This document shows, in pieces, positions 44,001 through 54,547 of a stretch of 59,837 nt of DNA (its first letter is position 1; each line of letters opens with the position of its first letter). Source of the stretch: Pseudozyma flocculosa PF-1. Lineage: Eukaryota > Basidiomycota > Ustilaginomycetes > Ustilaginales > Ustilaginaceae. The position numbers and the translations under genes were made by a program. Location: NCBI RefSeq assembly GCF_000417875.1, contig NW_006920893.1:397636-457472 (forward strand), read 5' to 3'. Below the pieces are notes generated by a model. That model had not been told where the DNA came from. It made no database searches and saw nothing but the letters and a program-made list of their open reading frames with translations.

Positions 44001-44955
44001 AGATGAAGGTGGCAATGTTGAAGAGGAGGTCGATGATGTTGGAAAAGTTCGAGTCCTCGGTCTGCTTGGTGAACCAGCCGTCCCAGGCAAACGCGGTGCC
44101 GCAGGCGAACGCGGCCAGCAGGTCGTCGGAGCCCAGCAACACGTTGACGCCCATGCTGACGATGGCGAGCGAGATGTACTGGGCGACAAACGACTCGCGG
44201 TCGATGAGCTTGCGGCGCTCCGAGAAGCGCATAAACTTGCGGGCGCCGTAGCCGATGAGGGCGCCGAGCAGGGTGCCGAGGATGATCTCGTAAGCCCACG
44301 TCTCGTAGAACCAGTGTCCGATGGCGTAACCGACGTTGCCGCGGTTCTGGGTGAGGTAGAGGGCGAGGTAGAGAAAGGGGAAGGCGGCGCCGTCGTTGCA
44401 GCCGGACTCGCACATGAGCATGTGGCGGACATGGGCGGGGACATGCTTGTCGGCCCAGGGCCCGCCGACGACGGCCTGTGCCAGGATGGGGTCGGTGGGG
44501 CTGACGCAGGCGGCGACGACGAGGGCGGTGAGGTAGTCGAGGCCCGGGATAAAGGCCCAGATAAAGAGGCCCGATACGAGCCAGCCCCAGAGCATGACGG
44601 GGCCGAGGAGGATGGCAATGGAGCGCCAGTGGCGGAGGAGGTACTTTTTGGGGAGCTCGACGCCGATGGCAAAGACGGAGAGGGCGATGGTGACGCGCAT
44701 GACCTCGAGGGTGACTTCGTCGGTGATGTGGCCGCCGGGCGTCTCGCCGGACTCGCCGCCCCACTTTGCCGGGTTGAAGAGGTCGATGGCGATGGGTCCG
44801 ACGATGATGCCAAAGGCGGCGGCGATGGGTGCCTCGCCGAGGTAGAGGCGCTCCTTGATAAAGAGGGAGAGGTAGGAGAAGATGCAGATGAAGGCGCCCA
44901 GGCCGACGTAGATGATGTGGGGCGCGCTGACCTCGAAGGGAGAGAAGCCCGCCAT
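40694..44955 (-). CDS. NHA1: Nha1-type plasma-membrane Na+(K+)/H+ antiporter with very long C-terminal tail, interrupted by a gap
   Basis: CPA1-family antiporter that exports Na+ or K+ in exchange for H+ for salt and pH homeostasis. The start at 44955 (MAGFSPFEVSAPHIIYVGLG) opens a first helix. About 430 residues of membrane domain follow, with roughly 12 helices. MLMCESGCNDGAAFPFLYL carries the transport-site Asn-Asp pair, SPTDPILAQAVVGGPWADKH is a CPA1 motif, and MGVNVLLGSDDLLAAFACG comes later in the domain. The cytosolic tail begins near residue 440 (KNAHRRAHTLTR). The N gap at 43073-43435 removes part of it and changes frame. The remaining tail of about 790 aa is hydrophilic, with a run of 16 Gly, an acidic Asp/Gly run and many Ser clusters, and ends MIDMPGDDDPPVPAGSRS. 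The early tail resembles the conserved Nha1 segments, while the distal part looks disordered. Total length is at least 1,300 aa. Confidence 0.92.
43073..43435. other. Assembly gap (363 N)
   Basis: The gap lies inside the cytosolic tail of the Nha1-type antiporter gene. The coding frame differs on the two sides, so its true length is not 363 or it contains an intron. Confidence 0.99.
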
Positions 44956-47482
44956 GGTGGGCGAGGGCCGGACGGCAAGCGGGCGTTACCGGGATGCCGG
45001 CTGGCGATGGACGATGGTCGGCGAAGAAGGAGTAAGGGGGACGGCGTGTGGCGCGCTGTGGCCGAGGTAGCGATGGCGGTGGATCAGCGCGGGGTGCCGA
45101 GAGCGGGCGGTGGAAGCCGAGGCGCGAGCGGGTTGCAGGGGAGCGATGTCGCTTTCATTCACGCCGATGCGTCGACCAGGCCGGGCGAGGTCGTCGGGGC
45201 GGGGGCGAGGAGCGCGAGACGCGAGACGCGAGGGCGTGTACCGAGGGGGTCGGGAAGCAGGCAGGGCCGGCGGCGAAGGATCCGGGGCCGGAACCGGGCG
45301 CAGAGGAGCGGTCCAAGGGGCGTCGTCGTCGTCGTCGTCGTCGTGGTCGTCGAGGCTGGCAGGCGGTCGGTGTGCTAGAACACTAGTGCAGCGAGGGTCG
45401 ACCGAGAATCGTCGGAGGTGGGCGTGGCGCAGCGCAGTGTGCGTGTGTGGAGGAGAGGTGCGTCTGTGCGATCCTGTCAACGGGTCGCGGCCGAGCGCAC
45501 AATGGGGGGCCAGGCGGAATAGGGAGGGGGCCGGGATTGGCGTAGGTAGGATGCGCCCGAGAATGGCTAGGTGGCGGCAGAGCGGTGGTGGTGGTGGTGG
45601 TGGTGGTGGTGGTGACGACGGCACCAGGGGACAAAAAGGGCGACGAGGAAACTCGAGCAGGACCGAGGTACGCTCTCTGTGTCTCGCGAAGACCGAGGGC
45701 GAGGCCAGGCCAGGCACCCCCACGCCTCTCCCTCTCTCTCTCTCTCTGGCTGACACGAGGCCCCCGCCTGCAAGATTCCGACCGAGATCCAACACACCGA
45801 CCTGCCCGCCCGCCCTACGGTGGATCGAGTGTTGGCTGGCTGCCTGTCGTGTCTCGCTCCGCCGGTCTGTCGTCGCTCCTCGTTGCCTCCATCTTGCTCT
45901 GCTTTGCTGGCTGGCGGGCGGGCGGGCTGGCGGGGTGGCTATAAGCCGCTGGACGACCAACCTGAAATCGATGCGGGCGGGTGGCTGGCTGCTGGCTGCC
46001 AAGAAAAAACCCCGTCAGAGGCCAGCAGGGTCGCAGGCAAGGATGCAAGCAGACAGGCGGCCACGGCCCGCATCGTAACGTACCGCCGCTCGACGGCCTG
46101 GCTTGGCCTTGGCCCGCCCTGGCCTGCGGTCCCTGTCCGCCGTGTCCTGCCTGCCCTTGGCCTCGACCCGGGCCCGCCGTGCGTCGTCCCCACGCCCCCA
46201 ACGACGGCATCTCATCCGAAAGCGAAAAGCAAGCAAGCTGTCGGTATTGCTCCGTCCTCGTCCTCGACCTCGACCTCGACCTCGACCTCGTGACGCCCAC
46301 GTCCACCTCGTCGTCGCTCGTCGGCTCTCTCGTCAGCCTTGTGCCTGTTTGCCTGCTTGCCTGTCTGCCTTTGCCGTCCGGATATGCAAATGGCCAGACA
46401 GGCCAGGCCATCGCTGCCAAAGGGTAGAAGGTCTTGGCAGCATCGCCGGCGCACGGTTAGGTTGCTGCTCGGTCGGTCGTCGTTTGTCGCACGGCCGTTT
46501 CGCACCGCAGGCTTGGTCTGGAGCCGACGGTGACGGCAGCGGAAGCGGAAGCGGCGGTATAGCCTGCCTTGGCTTGAGGTCGTACGTGCGAGCGCGATGG
46601 TGAAAAGACCGGCGGACACGAACGCGGTGCGGCCGTGGTGCGGGTGCGGGTGCGGCGAGTTCGGTCGACTAGGCTAACTAGCTGCTCCATGACGAAAAAC
46701 GGGCGGCCCGCAAAGAGAAGCAAGCGCAGCGCAGCAGAAGCAGGGGGGGTCGGCAGCGCAGCGGCTTGTTGCCGATTTTCTTGGCGTACAACCAGCCCCT
46801 GCCTAGGCCTGCTGCCCAACCCAGGGCTCAGTCTCGAGCCACAAGCAAAGGCAGGCCGTACCAGGCCAGGCCAGGCCAGGGCGGAGGCGGAGGCTGAGGC
46901 GGAGGGACACGTACGACAAAGTACGAGCGACAACGTTCGGTCCGACCCGACTTTGCTTAACTTGAGCCACCCCGGCCCGGCCTGGCCTGGCCGGACCTCG
47001 ACCCGTTCCGCCGAATCCAACACAACCATCGCCGGCGGTCGTTACCACCCACCCACCCACCAGCCAGCCAGCCAGCCAGCCAGCCAGCGGCAGCAGCAGC
47101 GAGTTGTCAAAGTCCAATACAATGGCGCAGGGCCACCTCGCCCCTGCCCGTCGTCCCGAAACGAGAGAGTAGTGCACATTCATCGGCATCGCAGCACGCT
47201 GCACGCTGCCCTCGTACGGGCCAGATTCCACGACGAGCGACGGGCAGGCAGGCAGGCAGGCCAAAGGGCGCACCGCACCGCAGCGGCACGCCACCCGTTC
47301 CTCCCGCTCTGTCGACTTCTTTCTACAGGCTCGCTCCGCCGCTCTATACCATTGCATATTCTCTCTGCGCATCATCGCAATCTCAACCGACCGACCGACC
47401 GACCGCCCGACCGCGCGACTGCGACGGCCTCGGCCCGCTCCGGCCCGGTCCGGCAGCGGAATCGGGCTGGGCTACACCGACG
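44956..47482. other. 2.5 kb spacer upstream of the antiporter gene
   Basis: Several simple repeats are present: (CGT)n at 45323-45345, (GGT)n at 45584-45613, (CTCTCT)n at 45728-45747, (CCTCGA)n at 46258-46290 and (CCAGCCAG)n at 47062-47088. Both strands have long domain-free frames. No gene or TATA box is convincingly placed for the antiporter start. Confidence 0.45.
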
Positions 47483-50101
47483 CTATGCCAGCTTGCCCTC
47501 GTCGTCCCGCAGCGCCAGGCGGGCGCGCTCGCGGTCCGTCTCCTCGCGGTCCTCGCGCGCCTTTTTATCCTCGAGCCCTGCCGCCGCCCGCTTGGCCTTC
47601 TCGTGGCTGCCCCCCTTGCCCGCCATGGCCCGCGTAAACTGCCAGATCTTGCTCAGCCTCGCCTTGGCGTCCGACAGGCCCTCCATCAGACCGAGGCCGC
47701 GGTAAAAGTAGACGTAGCTCCACCACGCCCGCGCGTACTCGCGCCACAGCGACACCGACGTCAGCAGCGACGTCTCGCCCTGCGACCGCCGCTCGGCCAG
47801 GTGCTTGAGGTCGTTGTCGTACACCGCCACGGCGCAGTAGCGCGCGGCAATGATAAACGGCCGCGCGGAGCCGTGCGTCGTGTGCAGCGAGGCGTCGAGC
47901 GAGCGCGTCAGGTCGTTGAGCTTGAGCACCATCAGCATCCGCCGCGGAAGCCGCCGCAGCAGCTCCATGATCGACACAAACAGGCCCTCCTTTTCCATGA
48001 CCGTCTGCAGAGGCGCGCGGGCGGGGTCGAGGCGTCGGGAGGGAGAGTCGAGGGTCAGGATCGCGGGATCAGGCAGGGTCGAGAGAGGGGGAGAAGCGGG
48101 GACGGGGTCGAGAGAGGAGGAGAAGCGGGGACGAGGTCAGTCTCTGTGTGCTCTGCACTCGCTGCATCCCCGGGCCCGCGCACCCACCTTGCGGATGTGC
48201 TCCTGCTCGTCGTCGGTCACGTTGGCGCCGCCCTCCATGTCGAGCAGGCTGCTGGCGCGGCTGCGGTCCTTGACGCCCAGCGGGTTGTCCGGGTCGCTGC
48301 CCTCGAGGCCGGCGCGCCCCGTGATGGCGCTCTCGAGGATGGGGTACAGGTCGTCGCCGATGTTGGCGATGAGCTTGGCGTACTTGCGTCGCTCGGCCGT
48401 CACCTTGGGGCTGGCCGGCTTGAGCAGCGACAGCCAGAAGCGCGCGTAGTTGGCGCGCAGCTCCTCGTCAATGTCAAAGTAGAGGCCGTGGTCGAGCAGC
48501 ACCACCTCAAAGTTGTACCTCGACCGGCTTCCCGGCGGCGCCGGCCGGATCAGCACGTTGCCGCCGTGCGGGTCGGCGTGGAAGAAGCCGTGCAGGTAGA
48601 GCATCTGGGAAAAGACACGCGACAGCTCCTGGCTCACGCGGTTGCGGTCGATGGCGTGCAGCGCCAGGTACTCGAGGTCGTCGGGCCGCCGCCCGTCGAT
48701 AAACTCCATGGCCATGACGCGCTTGAAGGCGTACTTGACCTTGGGGATGTACACCGATGTGGTGCGGTAGCCGGCAAAGTCGGCGTCGGCGCGCTGGGCG
48801 TTCTGGGCCTCGTGGCGGAAGTCCATCTCGAGGGGCATGTTCTGGTTCATCTCGTCGGCGAGCCACTCGAAGCTAAACTGCGGAAAGACGCGCTTGACCC
48901 ACCGAACGAGCACCGTGACCGTCTGCATGTCGACCTCGGAGAAGCGCTCGACGTCCGGGTGCATCATCTTGATGGCCAGCTGCTTGCCCGTCTGGCGGTC
49001 GACGGCGCGATGGACCTGGGCGAGCGACGCGACGCCGAGCGGCCTCGGGTCGATTTCGCTAAACGCCTCGTCAAAGGTGGTGCCCGTCTCGGTGCGGAAC
49101 ATGGCCTCGAGCTCCGGCAGCGGCGTGGCCGTGTTCTGGTCCTGGAGCGGGCGCAGCGTCGTCGTCCACTCCTCGGGCAGCAGGATGACGGCCGACAGGT
49201 GCTGGCCCAGCTTGACGTAGAGGCCGCCGTTGGACTGGAGCGCGACGAGGATGCGGTTGGCCGAGCGCAGGTGGCACTGGCGCAGACCCTCCTGCTCGTC
49301 GTGCTTGGAGTCGTACTTTGCGTTGAGCGTCTTGCGGTAGTCCCAGACGCACAGCGCCACGGCCTTGGCGATGGTCGTGGAGCGGGTGAGGGCGAGGAGG
49401 GCAAAGCTGGAGCTGGCCGACTGGGTCTTTTGCGCCTCGCGCACCTTGCGCTCCATTTCGTCGTGGGGCAGCTCGAGGCCCCGGATGGGCGAGCGGCCGG
49501 CGTCGTCGAGGTGGAGGTAGTCGCGGCCGAGGTAGAAGAGGCCGCCGGCGATCACGAGACCGCCAAGGCCGATGGCGACCTTCCTCGAGCCGGCACGGAA
49601 GCGCTCGTGGGCTGCGGCCGTCTCGATGGGGTTGGGGATGGCGGGCTGGTCAAAGTTGACGGGCTTGGGCGTGGGCTTGACGGGAGGGTACTGCTTGCGG
49701 AACGGCCGCGGGTCGTGAGGCTTCTTGTCGGTCGTCGAGGGGGAGGGCGACGAGGACGGGGGCGACGAGGGCGAGGAAGCATTTCCCGGTCCTGCTGGTT
49801 GCGAGTTGTTGCATGGACGCAAAGAGGTGGAGAAGGCGCGATGTGCGTGGCGAGGCGGTGCTCTCGGGGTCGTCGCGGTGCGGAGGGCGAAGGGCAGGGG
49901 AGCACGCGCGGCGAGGGGAGCAGCATGCCAGGGCGATGCTATCGGTGCTGTCCTGGATGGCCGGGTGGACAGTGGGCGAGAGGAGGACGAGGCGGTGGCG
50001 GCGGAGGAGGACGAGGAGGACCCAGAACAGCCGAAGCTAGGGCAGCTGCGGCCATGGGAGCGTGCGGCCGCTCTGGCCACGGGCGGCCAGGGTGCAATCA
50101 T
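47483..50101 (-). CDS. Mitochondrial ADCK1/Mcp2-type ABC1 (UbiB-family) atypical kinase
   Basis: Exons 48188..50101 and 47483..48004 (intron 184 nt) give 811 aa. The join reads EHIRK|TVMEKEGLFVSIMELL. UbiB-family proteins are ATP-binding kinase-like proteins of mitochondria. The ADCK1/Mcp2 (Cqd2) branch affects lipid and coenzyme Q distribution at the inner membrane. The start at 50101 gives MIAPWPPVARAAARSHGRSC, a presequence-like N-terminus. One transmembrane helix follows near residue 185 (VAIGLGGLVIAGGLFYLG). Diagnostic UbiB motifs are NGGLYVKLGQHLSA (KxGQ, about residue 295), GVASLAQVHRAVDRQTGKQL with AIKMMHPDV, FHADPHGGNVLIRP (about 510) and LLDHGLYFDIDEE (metal site, about 537). The C-terminal exon adds a basic, Glu/Arg-rich tail. 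The order of motifs matches ADCK1 rather than Coq8. Confidence 0.92.
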
Positions 50102-50111
50102 GGCGCACCGA

Positions 50112-50186
50112 CCGAGGAGAGGCGAGGTGAAGAGGCGCGAGGCGAGGAGGCGCGAGGCGAAGAGGCGCGAGGCGAAGAGGCGGGGA
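50112..50186. repeat. GAGGCGCGAGGCGAA tandem repeat in the 5' leader of the ADCK1-type gene
   Basis: About five imperfect 15-bp units lie directly upstream of the ATG at 50101, in the probable 5' UTR. Confidence 0.75.
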
Positions 50187-52788
50187 TGTGGTCCAGTCTG
50201 CCGTGGACGCTGGTGATGGCAGCGAGGTGCGTCCCTTGGCGGTGGTGCTTCTTGCGGTCCAGGCGCCCGGGGCGAATGGAGCCCGCGACTCGGGTGGTGC
50301 CGGTGGCAGGTGCGTGACGACGCGAGGGAAAGAGGTGGATGGGAGTGTAGGGCAGGCAAAGGAGCGTGCAGGTGTCGAGATCCGGATGGAAAGGTGAGAG
50401 AGAGAGCAGGGCATGCGCGAGCAAAACAGAGGAAGGCAGGCAGAGAAAGAGAGGAGCAGGCGGCGAGGCGAGGAAGAAGCGGCAGCGGCGGCGGCGGCGG
50501 CGTCAGCCAGAGTGGAGAAAGCCAAGAAGGAAGTCAGCCGGCCGGGCAGCCAGCCAGGCATCAAAGGCGGGAAAGGCAGGCAGGCCAGCCCCGGCCAGCC
50601 AAGCGCCCTTTGCCCGCATCCGCGTCATCTCGACGGCAGCCGCCGCTTTCAAATCTCGAATCTCGCACGCGCGTCAGCACTTCTCCAGGGGGGCACGCAG
50701 AATCCGTTTCCCGCTCCACACGCACCAGTTGGGGCCGGGAACAAGGCGTCCCAAAAAATCACAAATGCGGCGGCGCCGACGAGAGGCGCCCGGACGCTGC
50801 TGTGACCGCTGGACCAGACCCCCATCATCGTTGCGACGCCGATGGAGCGAGCGGGAGATGCCGCCGAGGTCGACGTCGGCCAGGCGTCGTCGTCGTCGTC
50901 CACGGCTCGCAGCGCACTCTGATGCTCGGTGGCCACGCGCATCGAGGACAGCAGCGCCGTCTCGACCCGGGCGCGGATGCCATCGTCGGGTCTGGTCCGG
51001 TCGGGCCAGGGCCGACGGGCTCAGGTGGTCGGCACCGCTCAGCGACGACGAAGACAAAGGACGAGCCGGGTGATCCGGGAAGAACGCTCGAGGGCGGGAA
51101 GACGGGGTGATTGGGGGGAGGAAATAGGCCGGGTTGGCAGAAGACGGCGGGCGGGTGGTTGGGTGAGAGGCAGGCTAGGGGCAGCTCGCGATTACGCCTG
51201 TCAGCCCGTGCTTCCTCCTTGTATGCGTCCCTGGAGAGAGACGGCGACTCCTGCCTGCCCGTCTGGCGGGACGATATCGCCTGCCCATCTCGCCTAGCCT
51301 AGAAGAGCCCACACGCACGCTGTGGCGCGGGCTCTTGCTGCCCGCTTGCCCTCACCTCGCTCCTGGCCGCGTCGCCTGCCTCGCCCGCCCGTCCCTCTCC
51401 GGCTGGCCTGGACGACAATCAAAGCACAGCTGCTTGTTGTCACCTCAGCGACCGGAATGATGGCGGACGTCGGACCATGCTCCCGAGACGAGCGGGAGAA
51501 GCCAGGCATGTGCGGCACTGTACCACACCGTGTCCGAGCATCGCCACACCTCGTATCGGCGTACGACGGCCCCCTAGGCTGAATCTTTGAAACAGGCAGA
51601 GCGGCACACATACATTGCTTCAAACGGATTCAATGTGGGTAGTGCGCTTCACTGGGCGAGAAGAGACGGCGGCGAAAAGCGGGCTCGGGGCGTCGGCGTG
51701 CACTCACGACGTGACCTGGGCGCGGCTGGCGGCGCATCCAGCTGAACCGGGATATGATGCGTTTTTCCAACAGCGAGGTGGCAAGGCCGTCGGGTCATTC
51801 GGCCTGCCAGAACGACAGACGGCCTCCGTCGCAAAAGGGTCTCGCCGCCGCTGCCACCTGCCTCGCCAGCGGTGCCCCGACACCCTGGCAGCATCGACGC
51901 CTGTTACGAGGCATGGCGACGCGAGATGCCGGTTTTCGCGGTCACGGCGTGTGTGGCCCGCTGTGGTTTGCAGCTTCGATGGTCAACCCTCGGCCCCTTG
52001 GCCTCGATGCACTCGATACTCTTCGTCTGACCCTCTTGACGGCGGTGGGGAGGCAAGGCAGGGTCAAGGAACACAAGCGAACCATCTTCCACCGTGCATG
52101 CTGCTTGCCTGCCTACCACGGGCGCGGCTCACGAGGGGGCGGGATGGGGGGCGCAAGCTGGCAGGCAGGGGACCGACCGACTGACCCGACGGCTGCATGC
52201 ACGCTTGCCTGTCCGCGCAATCAAGCAAGCAAGGCGTGCGTGGGCATGGCCGGCCAGGGCCGGGCGGCGGTGGGCAGCCTAGGCGCACCAAGCCCCCGCT
52301 TCAGGCAGGCCAGCCGCACAACCAGGCAGACAGGCAGACAGGCCAGGCCTGGGTTTCCGTCCAGAGTTTGCACGTCCGTGCGGTCCATCCAACGCAGCCC
52401 CGAGGCAGGGCGTGCCGGCCTGCCCGCCAAGTGACCCAGCCAGCCAGGCCCGACCAGCCTGGAAGGCGGCGTCGTCGCCTCTCGCTGGGCCTCTCTACAA
52501 AGCAGGCAAGCTCGTCCGCTCCCCCCTCCTCTCTTCCACCATCCCCACCTTCATCCCGCACCACAAGCCGCCTTCACACCGCAAGCCGCCTCCCGGTCCT
52601 CGCTGTAATCTCCAGGTAAGCACCCTTTCTCGTAGCGCTGGCGGCCGTCCATACACCGCCCACACGGCCGCATTCATCCTGACTTACTCGCCTCTTGCTC
52701 GTCCGCATCTTGCACGCTGCCCCCTATCGCATGCATCCCTCTTGCAGGCCTTCTTCTCGCAATCCGGTCCCTGGCTCGTTTTCCTTTT
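50187..52788. other. 2.6 kb divergent spacer between the ADCK1-type and coiled-coil genes
   Basis: Contains AGGCAGGC/CAAGCAAGC-type tracts (near 50438, 50575, 52164 and 52222-52235) and open frames without domains. Its right end is probably transcribed: a strong splice donor, CCAGGTAAGC at 52612-52621, and an acceptor, CCCTCTTGCAGG, ending at 52748 suggest a 132-nt intron (52616-52747) in the leader of the coiled-coil gene. Confidence 0.45.
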
Positions 52789-52915
52789 GGTCACCCTTGT
52801 CCTGGTCACCCTTGTCCTGGTCACCCTTGTCCTGGTCGCAATCGTCTTGGCCGCCCTCGTCTTGGCCGCCCTCGTCTTGGCCGCCCTCGTCTTCGTTGCC
52901 CTCGTCTTCGTCGCC
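52789..52915. repeat. 15-bp minisatellite in the leader of the coiled-coil gene
   Basis: About eight to nine units in two variants: four of GGTCACCCTTGTCCT type, then GGCCGCCCTCGTCTT type. The plus-strand frame would read as a hydrophobic Leu/Val run and the minus strand as an acidic DQDKG/DEGGQ run. Neither looks selected as protein. Confidence 0.85.
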
Positions 52916-52940
52916 CACCCACGTTCAACACTCGGCAGCC

Positions 52941-54149
52941 ATGTCCTCCCACACCTCTTCCTCGTTCACCGCCAGCAGCGAGCTCGACAGCACGCCCATC
53001 CGTCCGGACGAGCGTCTGATCGGATCCATGCCACACCCGACTGGCGTGGCGTCGACGTCGTACTCGTTCCGCTCTTCCGCGTGTCAGCTCGCAACCAACA
53101 GTCGCTGAGATCGATGGGCGACCACACCTGGCTCAATGCCATCTCAACGGCCTTCTCCAACAGCGGCATCCCGCTCCATCGACGCCGACGCGACGCCCTC
53201 GAACGCCAGCTCCACCAAGCTCGTGAGGCTCTCGCCCAGTCCCGCGAGGCTCTCGACCAAGCTGAACGAGCGAGCAACGACCGCGAACAGGCTGCCGAAG
53301 CTGCCACAGCCGAAGCGGAACAGCTCCGCGAAGCTCTCGCCCAAGCCGAACGAGCAGCCGGAGAGCGCAAGCAGGCTGCCACAGCCGAAGCCGAACAGCT
53401 CCGCAAGGAGCTCAACAACACGCGTTCTCGGATGGTGGAATCGCAGCGCGAGAGCTCGGACCGTCTTCGGGCAGCGGCGGCCCTGGCCGACACTCGTGTC
53501 CAGCGCGCTAGCATCCAGCAGCAGAATACGGAACGACACCAGGCAGCTGTGGCCGAATCTCGAGCGACGGTGGCCCAGCTCCAACGAGCCTGCGCACTGC
53601 ACAAACAAGATGCCGAGGAACGTGAGGGCCGCCTGCGCCAGGAGCTCGCCGAGGCACAGGAGGCCGTCCGAGTCGCTCAAGCCGAGGCTGCTCAGCTCCG
53701 TGCTGAGGTCGACAACCTCCGTCGTGAGGGTTCCTTTCGCAGCTCCAACAGCACCCTCTGAGTCCGGGGTGTTGTGGGAAGCGCCCGGGACTTCTCCCCA
53801 AGCTGTCGCGCCCCCTCCTCCTCCTCCTCCTCCGTCCTCCGTCCACCTCTCCTCGTCGCCACCGCCTTTGAGTGCGCCCCCTCCTCCGCCTCGAACGTCG
53901 TTCTCGCCGGAGTTGCCGCAGTCCCCTCATTATTCCCCACGATCCCCTCAATCACTTCCCCCGTCGACGCCTCGACCTGCGCCGGCGACATCCTCATCGG
54001 ATTCGCCGCCCTCTTCCCCCTCGAGCAAATGGCAGCAAGCCCGTCCGGATCGATACCAGCTGGGCACCGAGCAAATTCGGCGAAGGAAGCAAGCCAAACG
54101 TCAAAACCGTTCGGGCGGTCGCTTCGTCTCGGGGGTCACGGAACAGTAG
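52941..54149 (+). CDS. Coiled-coil protein with proline-rich C-terminal region
   Basis: Unknown family. The best model is 52941..53045, 53102..53699 and 53743..54149 (369 aa), but both introns (56 and 43 nt) are weak choices forced by frame changes. The N-terminus MSSHTSSSFTASSELDST has good codon bias and a GCAGCCATGTCC context. SMGDHTWLNAISTAFSNSG leads into a coiled coil of about 180 residues of Ala/Glu/Gln/Arg heptads (DALERQLHQAREALAQSREA; internal repeats of ATAEAEQLRE type). The last exon is Pro/Ser-rich with poly-Pro and ends in a basic segment, DRYQLGTEQIRRRKQAKRQN. There are no membrane segments or catalytic motifs. A role in scaffolding or nucleic-acid binding is possible but not shown. 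An upstream in-frame extension reading through the minisatellite is less likely. Confidence 0.6.
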
Positions 54150-54547
54150 CGGATCTCTTCTACTCGTCCTCGGAGCTGGTCTCCTCCTTCCTATCCCCCC
54201 GTCCATTCCTCGCAGGAGCCCCTTAGTTCCTCCCCGGAAGCCCGTCTGTCCCTGACACCGATCGCATCGCTCCAGCATCCGCAGCGCCGTGGCGCAACAG
54301 TGTCGATTCGAGGAATAACAAAGCTCGTCGTCATTACGCCGAGGAGCCCATCTGCTCCTCCCTCCGGCCATCCTTCTGCAGCTTCTTTTTCGAGCTTGAC
54401 GAACTCGTCGAGCGCAATCTCGCCCTCGTGGTCGAGCACCTGCAGCGTCGGGGGCGGGGCGAGTGGGTACGAGCTTTCCGTGAGCACCTTGTCGATGCCG
54501 CCGGACAGATCGACGGCGCAGAAACGAGCCACGGGCCCACGCACGGA
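54150..54547. other. Convergent spacer with an in-frame extension of the F-box gene
   Basis: This lies between two converging genes. On the minus strand the F-box frame stays open after its TGA for about 118 codons (54191-54544), with coding-like bias in the first 60 (for example LQVLDHEGEIALDEFVKLEK). No splice donor that would bypass the TGA is evident. Confidence 0.45.

Noticed and set aside
43609..45378. 589-aa acidic plus-strand frame
   Set aside because: Antisense of the antiporter membrane domain, whose helices are unmistakable on the minus strand.
47603..50317. 904-aa plus-strand frame
   Set aside because: Antisense of the ADCK1-type gene, whose own strand carries KxGQ and HADPH motifs.
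52412..52940. Upstream in-frame extension of the coiled-coil protein with a Leu/Val 'membrane helix'
   Set aside because: The hydrophobic run is the translated minisatellite, and the ATG at 52941 in another frame has a better context and codon bias.
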